Positions 24,900-32,921 of a stretch of 64,000 nt of DNA are shown piece by piece. The notes beneath the pieces are model-generated. The model searched no databases. It worked only from the letters and a program-made list of their open reading frames with translations, and was not told the DNA's origin. A program made the position numbers and the translations under genes. Every line of letters starts with the position of its first letter. Positions within the stretch are counted from its first letter, which is position 1. The stretch is taken from contig OY969553.1 of NCBI GenBank assembly GCA_963700925.1, positions 2,232,001 through 2,296,000 on the forward strand. The letters run 5' to 3'. Origin of the DNA: CAWJMD01 sp963700925 (GTDB lineage Bacteria > Actinomycetota > Actinomycetes > Actinomycetales > CAWJMD01).

Positions 24900-26099
24900 G
24901 TGGACCCCGTGCGCAACCCCTACGCCCCCGGTGCCGGCCAGCGCCCGCCCGAGCTGGCCGGCCGCGACCGTGAGGTCGACGCCTTCGACGTCGTGCTCGA
25001 GCGAGTGTCGCGCGGACGGCCGGAGCGCTCGCTGGTGCTGACCGGCCTGCGCGGTGTCGGCAAGACGGTGCTGCTCAACACGCTCCGATCAGCGGCGGTG
25101 CGCCGCGGATGGGGCACCGGCAAGCTCGAGGCGCGACCCGATGTGCCGTTGCGACGCCCGCTCGCCGCCGCCCTTCACCTGGCCGTGCGCGAGCTCTCGG
25201 GACGTCATGCCGGCGCGGCCGACGAGGTGCTCGGGGTGGTCAAGTCGTTCGCCCTGCGCTCGGCACCCGGCGGCAACAGCGCGAAGCTGCGCGACCGCTG
25301 GCAGCCCGGCATCGACGTGCCCGCGGCCGTCGGCCGGGCTGACTCCGGCGACATCGAGATCGACCTGGTCGAGCTCCTCTCCGACGTCGCAGGCCTCGCC
25401 GCCGACGCGGGCAAGGGCGTCGCGATCTGCATCGACGAGATGCAGGACCTGATGCCGGCCGACGTCTCGGCGCTCTGCGCGGCCTGCCACGAACTGAGCC
25501 AGCAGAGCCTGCCGCTGATCGTCGTCGGTGCCGGACTGCCGCACCTGCCGGCGGTGCTTTCGGCGTCAAAGTCATACAGCGAGAGGCTGTTTCGATACAC
25601 ACGTATCGACCGCCTGGACCGCGAGCAAGCCGACCGGGCGCTGGTGGCGCCCGCCGAGGAGGAGGGTGCTGCGTTCGCCCCCGATGCACTGGAAGCGCTC
25701 TACCGCGCCACCGATGGCTACCCGTACTTCGTGCAGGCGTACGGCAAGGTCGCGTGGGACGTGGCCCCCGCGTCCCCGATCACCGCCGAAGATGTGGCCG
25801 TCGCCGCTCCGGACGCGGAGGCCGAGCTCGCGGTCGGGTTCTTCGGGTCCCGGTACGAGCGGGCGACCCCTGCCGAGCGCGAGTACATGCGCGCGATGGC
25901 CGACCTCGGGGTCGACCTCGGTGACGGCCCGGTGCCGACGGCCGAGGTGGCAAAAACGTTGAGCCGCAAGCCACAGTCGCTGTCGCCGGCTCGCGACGCC
26001 TTGTTGAAGAAGGGCCTCGTCTGGTCGGGCGAGCGTGGCCACATCGCCTTCACCGTGCCGCACTTCGGGCGCTACCTGCGGTCGTCCGCCCCCGACTGA
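24900..26099 (+). CDS. AAA ATPase (ORC/Cdc6-like ATP-binding protein)
   Basis: 399 residues from GTG 24900, supported by a leaderless -10 box. The N-terminus NPYAPGAGQRPPELAGRDRE is typical of the AAA_16/ATP-binding family. Walker A is GLRGVGKT (49-56); Walker B and DEMQ motif is AICIDEMQDL (about 178-187). A sensor-like arginine region precedes a C-terminal winged-helix-like segment (about 335-395: RKPQSLSPARDALLKKGLVW). Such proteins are common single-gene STAND-like or mobile-element-linked ATPases; the substrate is unknown. It sits between the repeat cluster and the Fic module. Confidence 0.8.
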   Translation: MDPVRNPYAPGAGQRPPELAGRDREVDAFDVVLERVSRGRPERSLVLTGLRGVGKTVLLNTLRSAAVRRGWGTGKLEARPDVPLRRPLAAALHLAVRELSGRHAGAADEVLGVVKSFALRSAPGGNSAKLRDRWQPGIDVPAAVGRADSGDIEIDLVELLSDVAGLAADAGKGVAICIDEMQDLMPADVSALCAACHELSQQSLPLIVVGAGLPHLPAVLSASKSYSERLFRYTRIDRLDREQADRALVAPAEEEGAAFAPDALEALYRATDGYPYFVQAYGKVAWDVAPASPITAEDVAVAAPDAEAELAVGFFGSRYERATPAEREYMRAMADLGVDLGDGPVPTAEVAKTLSRKPQSLSPARDALLKKGLVWSGERGHIAFTVPHFGRYLRSSAPD

Positions 26100-26213
26100 A
26101 GGCAGCCAGCCGACGAACCACGTGTTGTTCTTCCACGGGCACGCCTCGAGATCTGGGCATGCGCTGGTGAGCCCGTCCCAAACCTGACGAACAGCGCCTA
26201 GCCTGACCTGCCG

Positions 26214-26328
26214 ATACGGTTTACCGTATGAGTACCTGGTAGTACTATGCGGTTTACTGCATCGTCCTGCTCAAGAAACATGTATTGTACCGTATGAAGA
26301 TGCCTATTCCTCATACGTTAAGCTGCAT
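26214..26328 (+). promoter_or_regulatory. four phased 16-bp operator-like sites
   Basis: ATACGGTTTACCGTAT (26214-26229), ATGCGGTTTACTGCAT (26247-26262), ATGTATTGTACCGTAT (26280-26295) and ATACGTTAAGCTGCAT (26313-26328) start exactly 33 bases apart, three helical turns. The 17-base spacers differ, so this is not a simple tandem duplication. The array lies in AT-richer DNA directly before the Xre-type gene and most likely binds it. The rest of the gap (26100-26213) holds nothing I recognise. Confidence 0.7.
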
Positions 26329-26344
26329 AGGGAGGGCTGACCTG

Positions 26345-26851
26345 ATGACCGATCGGGCTCGACTACAGGCACGCGCGCGAACGTCCCTGGACAACCGCTT
26401 CCCAGCGTGGCGGCAGCTTCCCGCCAAGGGTGCACGCCCCTCCGGCGGCTGGGTCCGCGCAATCCGCGAGGCGCTCGGCATGACAGCCGAAGATCTCGCC
26501 GAACGGATGGGTGTCTCTCAGCCCAGCCTCACGAGACTGGAGAAGTCCGAACGCAACGGGGGCGCCCGCCTCGACACGCTGATGCGTGCCGCAGACGCGC
26601 TCGAGTGCGACTTCGTCTACGCACTCGTCCCGCGACGACCCCTCGACGACATGGTCACCGAGCAGGCACGGCGCCGCGCGCTCGAACGCGTGAGACAGGT
26701 GGCCCACACGATGGCCCTCGAAGACCAGGCAATAGCCGAAGACATGCTCGCAAAGCAGGTCGAGATCTGGACCGAGTTCTACCGAACCCGCCCCGGCCTG
26801 TGGCGCTCCAGCGAAGAACCAACATCAGCGGGGGCCCTAACCTCATCATGA
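26345..26851 (+). CDS. mobile mystery protein A (Xre-family antitoxin-like regulator)
   Basis: 168 residues, ATG 26345 with AGGGAGG eight bases upstream; an in-frame ATG at 26285 lacks a site and lies in the operator array. Basic N-terminus, then a helix-turn-helix of the Xre/Cro type (LGMTAEDLAERMGVSQPSLT, about residues 44-72) and a helical C-terminal half (RALERVRQVAHTMALEDQAI). This matches mobile mystery protein A, which is found paired with the Fic protein mobile mystery protein B. The pair behaves in layout like a toxin-antitoxin unit: A binds DNA and likely represses the operon through the upstream sites. Confidence 0.82.
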   Translation: MTDRARLQARARTSLDNRFPAWRQLPAKGARPSGGWVRAIREALGMTAEDLAERMGVSQPSLTRLEKSERNGGARLDTLMRAADALECDFVYALVPRRPLDDMVTEQARRRALERVRQVAHTMALEDQAIAEDMLAKQVEIWTEFYRTRPGLWRSSEEPTSAGALTSS

Positions 26852-26949
26852 CGCTCGACATGGTGGCCACTGGCATGGTCATGTTCACGACCACAAAGGT
26901 GGTCTTGAGCATCGGCGGCCTCCGCCGCGGCACTCCGGTCCGGAACTGA
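26848..26949 (+). CDS. possible 33-residue coupling ORF between mobile mystery A and B
   Basis: ATG 26848 overlaps the stop of the A gene (ATGA) and the ORF ends three bases before the ATG of the B gene. The peptide begins MTLDMVATGMVMFTTTKVVL and ends RRGTPVRN. It may simply carry ribosomes across the 101-base gap, or may be spurious. No family is recognised. Confidence 0.3.
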   Translation: MTLDMVATGMVMFTTTKVVLSIGGLRRGTPVRN

Positions 26950-26952
26950 CCG

Positions 26953-27546
26953 ATGGACTGGGACGACCAGCCCGAGGGGGCCACGCCGCTGACCGAAGAC
27001 CAACGCGACGGACTCAAGCCGTCCTGGGTCAGCACGATGGACGACCTCAACGAGGCTGAAGCAGAGAACATCCTTGCCGGCAGCACCAAGTGGTACGGGC
27101 GTCGGAACACCCTCGACTCCCTACTTGACGACAAGACCGTCCGCGATCTTCACCGCGACATGCTCGAAGACGTCTGGACGTGGGCCGGGACCTACCGCCT
27201 CCGCGAGAGCAACATCGGCATCGACCCATCCCAGGTATCCATGGCAGTCCGTAACCTCGTCGAGAACGCCACGTACTGGTTCGCCGAGAACTCGAACATG
27301 GAAGTCGACCTAGCCGCGATCCGCTTCCACCACCAACTCGTGGTCATCCACCCCTTCCCCAACGGGAACGGCCGCCACTCCAGGCTTCTCACCGACTTGC
27401 TGCTCCGCGCGGTCCGCGCCCCCGCCTTCACCTGGGGCAGTCGCGACCTCATCGCAGCGAGCGAGACACGAACCATGTACATCGCCGCCCTACGCCAGGC
27501 GGATGGCGGCGACGACACCGCGCTACTGGAGTTCGTCCGTACCTAG
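26953..27546 (+). CDS. mobile mystery protein B (Fic/DOC family)
   Basis: 197 residues from ATG 26953. The Fic motif H-P-F-P-N-G-N-G-R-H-S-R lies at residues 133-144, with the catalytic His and the GNGR nucleotide loop intact; Asn replaces the usual Asp/Glu at the metal-binding position, as is common in this subfamily. The N-terminal part (DDQPEGATPLTEDQRDGLKP) is the typical mobile mystery B leader. Fic enzymes usually transfer AMP to target proteins. No (S/T)xxxE(G/N) inhibitory motif is obvious, so control is probably by the partner A protein. Confidence 0.85.
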   Translation: MDWDDQPEGATPLTEDQRDGLKPSWVSTMDDLNEAEAENILAGSTKWYGRRNTLDSLLDDKTVRDLHRDMLEDVWTWAGTYRLRESNIGIDPSQVSMAVRNLVENATYWFAENSNMEVDLAAIRFHHQLVVIHPFPNGNGRHSRLLTDLLLRAVRAPAFTWGSRDLIAASETRTMYIAALRQADGGDDTALLEFVRT

Positions 27547-27767
27547 CCAGGGGAGCGTGGCATCAGGCTCGACGGGGCGAGATGAACGCCCTCCCTCGGC
27601 ACGAGCGGCCCCCTTGTCACGACTGCGCCTGTCGAGCCCGTCGCCGAACGTCCACAGCTCTGCGGGTTCGGGCGAATCTGGGAGGGTTGACTGACCGTGC
27701 CGGATGACAAACCTCACCGGCAAGGCCGCGGCTCGGAGCGTGCACCTATGCTCGAAGTCGGGGTGTC

Positions 27768-28631
27768 TCAGGACACCTGTCCCGCTCGCTCGAGCACGGT
27801 GTCGATCTCGGCCCGTTCGGCGGTGAGTCGGTCCATGTTCTGCGACACGACATCCTCCTCGACGCGGATGTTCTCGGCCCTCCAGATCTCGACCAGACGG
27901 CTCGACCCCTTGCAGTCCACGTCGGCAACTGCCGTGTCGCGCTCGGCCTGCGTCGGTTCTTCGTCCGGGAAGGAGATCTTCAGTGGATCCTCGTACTCGA
28001 AACCACGGTCGGCCATGCAGTCGCTCCACGCCCCGGTTGCTTCCACAACCGCTGCGGAGGACCGCGATGACTCCCATGCCTCGACGGCCAGGTCTGTGCC
28101 GAGGGTGAAGTGCGTGATCGCCTCTGCCGACCCGTAGAGCTCTTGGCGTGCGGATCCGACGCACCCGCCAGGCGGGATGGCGACGCCGTCGCGCGTTGCA
28201 GAGCTCTTCGTCGGGTCGACCTCCTGCTTCGCAGGGTCGGAAACGCCCATCAGCACCAGGTTCTCGTCGGCGTCGAAGCTAGGCTCGGCGAGAGGCTTGG
28301 CAGCAGGGATCCGATACCCCCACTGCTCAGCCGCACGCGAGTCGGTGATCCCGTACAGCCGGGACGCGTCCACCCACTCGGCTTCCTCCATCAGTGCGAG
28401 GTCGGGTGCTGGAAGCCGCTCGGCCACACCGAACTCAGCCAAGCACGCGTTGGTCAGGTCGACCTCCGCACGGGCCATCTCGTAGCGGTCCGCCGCGCTG
28501 GGCCGGTACTCGTCGGTCGGCAGCGCCGCGGGTGGCGATGTGGTGGGCGGCGCCGGGGTGCCGCGGTCGGCGGGTGCGCTGCACCCGCCGACCACGGCCA
28601 CCACTGCGAGAACGCTCAGAGCGGTCCGCAT
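27768..28631 (-). CDS. lipoprotein of unknown function
   Basis: 287 residues from ATG 28631. The lipobox is V-V-G-G-C (Cys about 17), followed by a Pro/Thr-rich linker. The mature domain has four Cys (TNACLAEF, GGCVGS, SDCMADRG, VDCKGS) and a GFEYEDPLK segment. Conserved features match the common actinobacterial lipoproteins with a C-M-x-x-(R/K)-G-(F/Y) motif, which have no known function. The 221-base gap to the Fic gene holds no recognised element; the gene faces that module and so marks its right side. Confidence 0.75.
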   Translation of the reverse strand: MRTALSVLAVVAVVGGCSAPADRGTPAPPTTSPPAALPTDEYRPSAADRYEMARAEVDLTNACLAEFGVAERLPAPDLALMEEAEWVDASRLYGITDSRAAEQWGYRIPAAKPLAEPSFDADENLVLMGVSDPAKQEVDPTKSSATRDGVAIPPGGCVGSARQELYGSAEAITHFTLGTDLAVEAWESSRSSAAVVEATGAWSDCMADRGFEYEDPLKISFPDEEPTQAERDTAVADVDCKGSSRLVEIWRAENIRVEEDVVSQNMDRLTAERAEIDTVLERAGQVS

Positions 28632-28649
28632 GTGGGTGACGTCCTCAGC

Positions 28650-29048
28650 TCAGATCCACCGGAACGAGGCGTTCTCGTTCTTGGTGACGTCGAGGTCCCG
28701 GACGGTGTTCGGCGCGACGTAGTCGGAGACGCCGCCCCAGTTGCTGTTGAAGTACACCCGGGCGGCCGTCGACGGACGCTTGTTCCACACGGCTGCGGCC
28801 CCGTTCTTCACCGGCTCGCCCCGGCCGTTGCCCGGGCTCTTGAACTTGTAGCCCGCGAGGTCGGCGACGTTCGCGTTGAAGTCGATGCCCGAACCCCAGC
28901 CGTACCGCTCGGAGTTGTAGTAGAAGCAGAACTCGTTGCTGTTGTTGCAGTATCCGTCGCCAACAGCAGCCGACGCAGACCCAGCACTTGCGGTCCACGC
29001 CATGACGGACGCGCCGACAACGGCAACGACCTTGGAAACCTTGCGCAT
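28650..29048 (-). CDS. peptidase inhibitor family I36 protein
   Basis: 132 residues, ATG 29048 with AAGAGGGGA upstream. The signal peptide runs to about residue 29 (SAGSASAA). The mature protein of about 100 residues has GYCNNSNEFCFYYNSERYGW and the C-terminal GGVSDYVAPNTVRDLDV, typical of family I36 (SMPI-like, beta/gamma-crystallin fold) metalloprotease inhibitors and their relatives. Two Cys near the start can pair. It lies 18 bases after the start of the lipoprotein gene, in the same direction, and may be co-transcribed with it. Inhibitory activity is inferred from the family. Confidence 0.8.
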   Translation of the reverse strand: MRKVSKVVAVVGASVMAWTASAGSASAAVGDGYCNNSNEFCFYYNSERYGWGSGIDFNANVADLAGYKFKSPGNGRGEPVKNGAAAVWNKRPSTAARVYFNSNWGGVSDYVAPNTVRDLDVTKNENASFRWI

Positions 29049-29285
29049 AGTCACATTCCCCTCTTGCCCCGAGGCACACGAGCCCCGAGGCGTCGTTGTG
29101 CTGAAGGGGACCACCGTCGATGACCCCCGCGAGGCGTGGCTCCCCAAACCCAAGCCTTCCCCCCGCGCGGACTGTCTACCGAAGCGTTGGGGCACAGGTC
29201 TAATCGCGGACGACTCGCCTAAAGAGGCCAAAGCGCAGGGGTTTTCGTGCTGGGATGCGCCAGATAGCCATTCCAGCAACGAGTG

Positions 29286-29651
29286 TCAGGTCCATGAATC
29301 ACTCGAATGGGTGGTGATCCTGACATTGAGCACGGCGCTGTGGTAGGCAGTTGAGTCGAAGAAGTGGTCCTGGCCGAGCAGGAGCACGTCGTGACGCCAT
29401 CGGAGGTCGTCTCGGCCCGCTGGGTGGATCCGGGCGTCCTCGAGCCCGATGCTCTGGCTGTGCACGGCGAGACCGCGAGCGCGAAGCGCGGCGGTGAGGA
29501 GCTCACGCAGCTCGGTCGGTCGCGGCTCAGCGGCGAGCAGCACGCCGCGAGCGGGGGCTGCTCTGGAGGCGAGGATCAGCAGACCCTGCGCGAGCTCACC
29601 GGCGGAGATGAGCGAGTGTCGGACGGCGCCCAGAGCTGCCTTCGGGACCAC
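29286..29651 (-). pseudogene. possible receiver-like remnant
   Basis: From GTG 29651 an open frame of 121 codons reads APARGVLLAAEPRPTELREL, AALRARGLAVHSQS and HDVLLLGQDH, a beta-alpha pattern like the first half of a response-regulator receiver domain, and then loses sense (FFDSTAYHSAVLNVRITTHS). No HTH or other domain follows. It could be a truncated regulator or a chance frame in GC-rich DNA. The surrounding 29049-29790 region holds no other gene that I can support. Confidence 0.3.
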
Positions 29652-29790
29652 CTCGACCGCTGGCTGGCAGGCACCTCGGTCCAATGCTCCGCGTGAGCGG
29701 CTCCGTGAAGCAGGGAGATGCCGTTTCGCCAAGGGGGGTGGGCCTCTGGTAGAACGTGCACCCGCACTCGCATCTACAGGGGGACTCGGC

Positions 29791-30159
29791 ATGAAGATCC
29801 GCAGCATTGCGACGGCGACCGCCGTCCTGGCACTGACCTTCGGGACGGCTCCGGCGGCCATGGCCAACAGCTTCGACGAGAACGTGGGTGGTGGTGGTCG
29901 CGTCTGGTACAACGACGGCACCGACACCCTGTGCGCCTCGCTCTCGAGCTCGGCCTCCTACGACGTCATGAGCCTGACGGCGCGACCGGAGACCGCGGGT
30001 CGAGGGCCGACGTTGGAGTACACGCTCTACCGGGGCCAGAGCCGATGCAAGTCGCTCGCGACGGCGTACGAGGACTCCGCGTACTTCTACGGCGGTGTGC
30101 TGGGATTCGTCCCGCCGGACCGCTCTGGCCGCCGATTCGGGGACTACTTCTTCAGCTGA
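29791..30159 (+). CDS. small secreted protein
   Basis: 122 residues, ATG 29791 with CAGGGGGA upstream. The Sec signal peptide is about 26 residues (IATATAVLALTFGTAPAAMA). The mature part has two Cys (TLCASLS, SRCKSLA) and beta-rich composition with many Tyr near the end (DSAYFYGGVLGF). No family recognised. It is the first of two consecutive small exported proteins in the same direction. Confidence 0.7.
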   Translation: MKIRSIATATAVLALTFGTAPAAMANSFDENVGGGGRVWYNDGTDTLCASLSSSASYDVMSLTARPETAGRGPTLEYTLYRGQSRCKSLATAYEDSAYFYGGVLGFVPPDRSGRRFGDYFFS

Positions 30160-30274
30160 CCCGTTTTCCTCGGACTCGGGGCGCGGCGAGGCCACGTCTT
30201 CAGTCGGGCTCGCCCGCGCCACCCACCGGCCGGTCTGTTGACATTCGCGCCGTCACTAGTGAACGGTTCCCCCC

Positions 30275-30700
30275 ATGCGCCGACACTTGACATCAATCCT
30301 GGCACTTGCCGCAATCTTCGCATTCATGGCTCCGGGCTCCGCGCAGGCGGCCACGCTCGAACAGAACGTCGCCAGCGGCATTTCCTCCCAACCCTCCTGC
30401 CAGGCGTTCAGCGACCATCCTGTGGGGTCGGCGTGCTTCCATGCGGACGGCGACTACTTCTACATCTCCGACTACAGCGGGCCCGGCAAGGTCGCGGTGT
30501 ACTGGAAGCTGGCTGACGGCTCGCGCCACGGGATCATTCGGTGGGCTGCGACCGAGCAGTACACGCGTGGGGTCGAGAACAAGAACTTCATCGAGGGCAA
30601 GCAGATCGGCATCCGGTTCGGCGTGTGCATGAACTCTGCCTGCGACCGAGTCGCGGACCTCAATTTCCAGGGGAGCAGCTGGTCCTGGACCAGCGCCTGA
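30275..30700 (+). CDS. small secreted protein
   Basis: 141 residues from ATG 30275; no clear Shine-Dalgarno. Signal peptide of about 25 residues (TSILALAAIFAFMAPGSAQA). The mature protein has four Cys (PSCQAF, SACFHA, GVCMNS, ACDRVA) and alternating strand-like segments (GDYFYISDYSGPGKVAVYWK), like a beta-sandwich or crystallin-type fold. It shares size and layout with the I36 inhibitor at 28650 but lacks its diagnostic motif. Function unknown. Confidence 0.7.
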   Translation: MRRHLTSILALAAIFAFMAPGSAQAATLEQNVASGISSQPSCQAFSDHPVGSACFHADGDYFYISDYSGPGKVAVYWKLADGSRHGIIRWAATEQYTRGVENKNFIEGKQIGIRFGVCMNSACDRVADLNFQGSSWSWTSA

Positions 30701-30724
30701 TCGCACAGCGACCAGCCCTGAGGT

Positions 30725-31357
30725 TCAGGCGGCCCCTGCCTCGAGGTCGAGCAGGTAGCGCTTGGCCTCGGTACCGCCGGCGTAGCCCGTGAGCGCCCCG
30801 GACGCGCCGACGACCCGGTGGCACGGCAGCAGAACGCACAGCGGGTTGGCGCCGAGGGCGGCCCCGACGGCACGGGCGGCGCTCGGCCGTCCGACCGACC
30901 GGGCCAGCTCGCCGTACGTCGCGCGCTGGCCGTAGCCCGCCGCCGCTGGTAGGGCGGTCAGCACGTCGCGCTGGAACGCCGAAGCCAGCACCGGGTCGAC
31001 CGTGACGTCGAACTGGGTCCGGCGCCCGGCGAGGTACTCGTCGAGCTGGCGGCGCACCTCGTCGGTCGGACGGGGGGCGCGCAGCACCCGGGGCGAGACC
31101 ACGTCGGCCAGCCGCTGCAGCAGGGCATCGGCGGCGGCGTCGTCGTCGGCGAACCGGCTCGCCACCACCGCGCCGTCGGCGCGAACCGCCAGCAGCATCC
31201 GGCCGATCGGGCTGTCCTGCAGCGTGTACGAGACGTCACCGGCCGGCAGCACCGGCGGGCCGATGTCGGGGGCGAAGTCGCGTAGAGCCCGGCCGACCTC
31301 ATCGGAAGGGTCATCAGAGGGGTCGGCGTCGAGGAAAGGCGTTGGGGTCTGGTTCAT
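30725..31357 (-). CDS. ogt: methylated-DNA--protein-cysteine methyltransferase
   Basis: 210 residues from ATG 31357. The active site P-C-H-R-V (Cys about 175) is intact, preceded by GYGQRATYGELARSVGRPSA, the DNA-binding helix-turn-helix, and followed by GALTGYAGGTEAKRYLL. The N-terminal 60 residues include SYTLQDSPIGRMLLAVRADG. It removes O6-alkyl groups from guanine in a suicide reaction. It starts six bases after the sigma-factor stop, so the two form an operon. Confidence 0.9.
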   Translation of the reverse strand: MNQTPTPFLDADPSDDPSDEVGRALRDFAPDIGPPVLPAGDVSYTLQDSPIGRMLLAVRADGAVVASRFADDDAAADALLQRLADVVSPRVLRAPRPTDEVRRQLDEYLAGRRTQFDVTVDPVLASAFQRDVLTALPAAAGYGQRATYGELARSVGRPSAARAVGAALGANPLCVLLPCHRVVGASGALTGYAGGTEAKRYLLDLEAGAA

Positions 31358-31363
31358 CTCCGG

Positions 31364-31876
31364 TCACGCTCCGTTCAGGCGGGGGTCATGGGAGCCGGTC
31401 AGGCTCAGGTCTGTGCGCAGGGTTGCCAGGGCGTCGCTGACCAGCCGTCGGCTGGCTGCGGGCGTGGTGCCCAGAGCGGCGGCCACACCGGCGTGGTCGA
31501 GGTCGGCGACGTACTTGAGGGCGACGGCGGTGCGCTGGCGATCGGGCAGCCGGCGCACCGCCACCCACAGGTCGGCGTCGCCGAGCACGGCATCAGCCCC
31601 GGGCGCGGCCCCACCAGAGTCCTCCGGCAGGTGCTCGACCGGCACGGCGCGCCGGCTCCTGCCGCGGTGAGCGTCCATCGCGCAGCGCGAGGTGACCGTC
31701 ATCAGCCATCCCCGCAGGTTTCGCGCGTTGCGCAGGGACGGGTACGCCGCGAGCGCCTGGGTCCAGGCCTGCTGCGCCACGTCGGGCCCGTCGACCGGAC
31801 CGGCGAGTGCATGAGCGAGCCGGCCGACGTCGCGCCAGTGCGCGTCGACCAGCTGTTGGAAAGGGGGCAGGCTCAT
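31364..31876 (-). CDS. ECF-type RNA polymerase sigma factor
   Basis: 170 residues from ATG 31876. Region 2 is at residues about 8-75 (DVAQQAWTQALAAYPSLRNA, NLRGWLMTVTSRCAMDAHRG) and region 4 at about 100-160 (AVRRLPDRQRTAVALKYVAD, DLDHAGVAAALGTTPAASRR). No anti-sigma gene is adjacent; the only partner is the MGMT gene just downstream, a known pairing in actinobacteria. A TAGCGT box lies nine bases before the start. Divergent from the GDPD gene. Confidence 0.85.
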   Translation of the reverse strand: MSLPPFQQLVDAHWRDVGRLAHALAGPVDGPDVAQQAWTQALAAYPSLRNARNLRGWLMTVTSRCAMDAHRGRSRRAVPVEHLPEDSGGAAPGADAVLGDADLWVAVRRLPDRQRTAVALKYVADLDHAGVAAALGTTPAASRRLVSDALATLRTDLSLTGSHDPRLNGA

Positions 31877-31919
31877 GTTGCTTCAACGCTACGGGCGTCG
31901 GACGTGTGAGGCTGTACAC

Positions 31920-32771
31920 GTGCACGATGTGGCGAACCCGCAGGTGCGGCCACGCGTCGTTGCGCACCGCGGCTCCTCGCGCGACTACCCCGAGCACACG
32001 CTGGAGGCATACCAGCGAGCCTTCGACGTCGGAGCCGACGGCATCGAGTGCGACGTTCGGCTGACGCGCGACGGCCAGCTCGTCTGCGTGCACGACCGCC
32101 GCGTCGACCGGGTCTCGAACGGCATCGGCAAGGTCAGCCTGTTCACTCTCGCCCAGCTGCGCGAGATGCAGTGGGGCAATGGGGCTTTCCAGGTTCTGAC
32201 GCTGCGGCAGCTGCTCGCCCTCATCGCCGACCAGGACCCGTCGAGAGGCATCGAGATCGCGATCGAGACCAAGCACCCGAACCGGTATGCCGGGGCGGTG
32301 GAGCGTGAGGTGGTCGACCAGCTCGACTGGTTCGGATGGGTGCCGCACTCGCCGGGCGCGACCACGCCGGCGCGGGTGATGAGCTTCTCCGAAGTGGCGC
32401 TGCAGAGGTTGCTGCGCTGGGCGCCCACGGTCCCTCGGGTGTACCTCGTCAAGGCCCGTGGCAAGGACAAGAAGCCGGTCCGGCGGCGGCCGGCGGCCCC
32501 CGGTGGCGCAGTCGGCATGCTGCGGACTGCCGTGGGTCAGGTGCCGGCAGAGGCCTGCACGGTCGGGCTGGACGTGCGGCTGGTCCGCGCGCAGCCCGAG
32601 CTCGTGTCGCGGTACCAGTCGCGGGGGTACGCGGTGCACGCCTGGACGGTCGACCAGCACGAGGATCTGCGCGCCTGTGTGGACGCCGGCATCACCGCGA
32701 TCATCACCAACAGACCGGACCACGTGCTCGCGTGGCTGGACGGTCGGCAGGTGCCCCGACCGCTGCCATGA
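31920..32771 (+). CDS. glycerophosphodiester phosphodiesterase
   Basis: 283 residues from GTG 31920 (GAGG nine bases upstream; an ATG at 31875 would overlap the divergent sigma gene). The GDPD core is complete: VVAHRGSSRDYPEHTLEAYQ with catalytic His and Arg, DGIECDVRLTRDG with metal-binding Glu and Asp, VCVHDRRVDR with the second catalytic His, and the C-terminal YAVHAWTVDQHEDLR and GITAIITNRPD. It hydrolyses glycerophosphodiesters to glycerol-3-phosphate. No signal peptide, so cytoplasmic. Confidence 0.88.
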   Translation: MHDVANPQVRPRVVAHRGSSRDYPEHTLEAYQRAFDVGADGIECDVRLTRDGQLVCVHDRRVDRVSNGIGKVSLFTLAQLREMQWGNGAFQVLTLRQLLALIADQDPSRGIEIAIETKHPNRYAGAVEREVVDQLDWFGWVPHSPGATTPARVMSFSEVALQRLLRWAPTVPRVYLVKARGKDKKPVRRRPAAPGGAVGMLRTAVGQVPAEACTVGLDVRLVRAQPELVSRYQSRGYAVHAWTVDQHEDLRACVDAGITAIITNRPDHVLAWLDGRQVPRPLP

Positions 32772-32921
32772 CGGACGTGTGATTGATGCCGGTGCGCCCC
32801 CGGGTACAGGATGGGCGCCACGGCACCCGTCCGCTGTGCACGCCCGCGACGTCCACGCGGGATTCCGGTGGGCTCCGGATGGGGCCGATGGGGCGGGCGT
32901 CACGACGAGAGCGAGCAGCCG

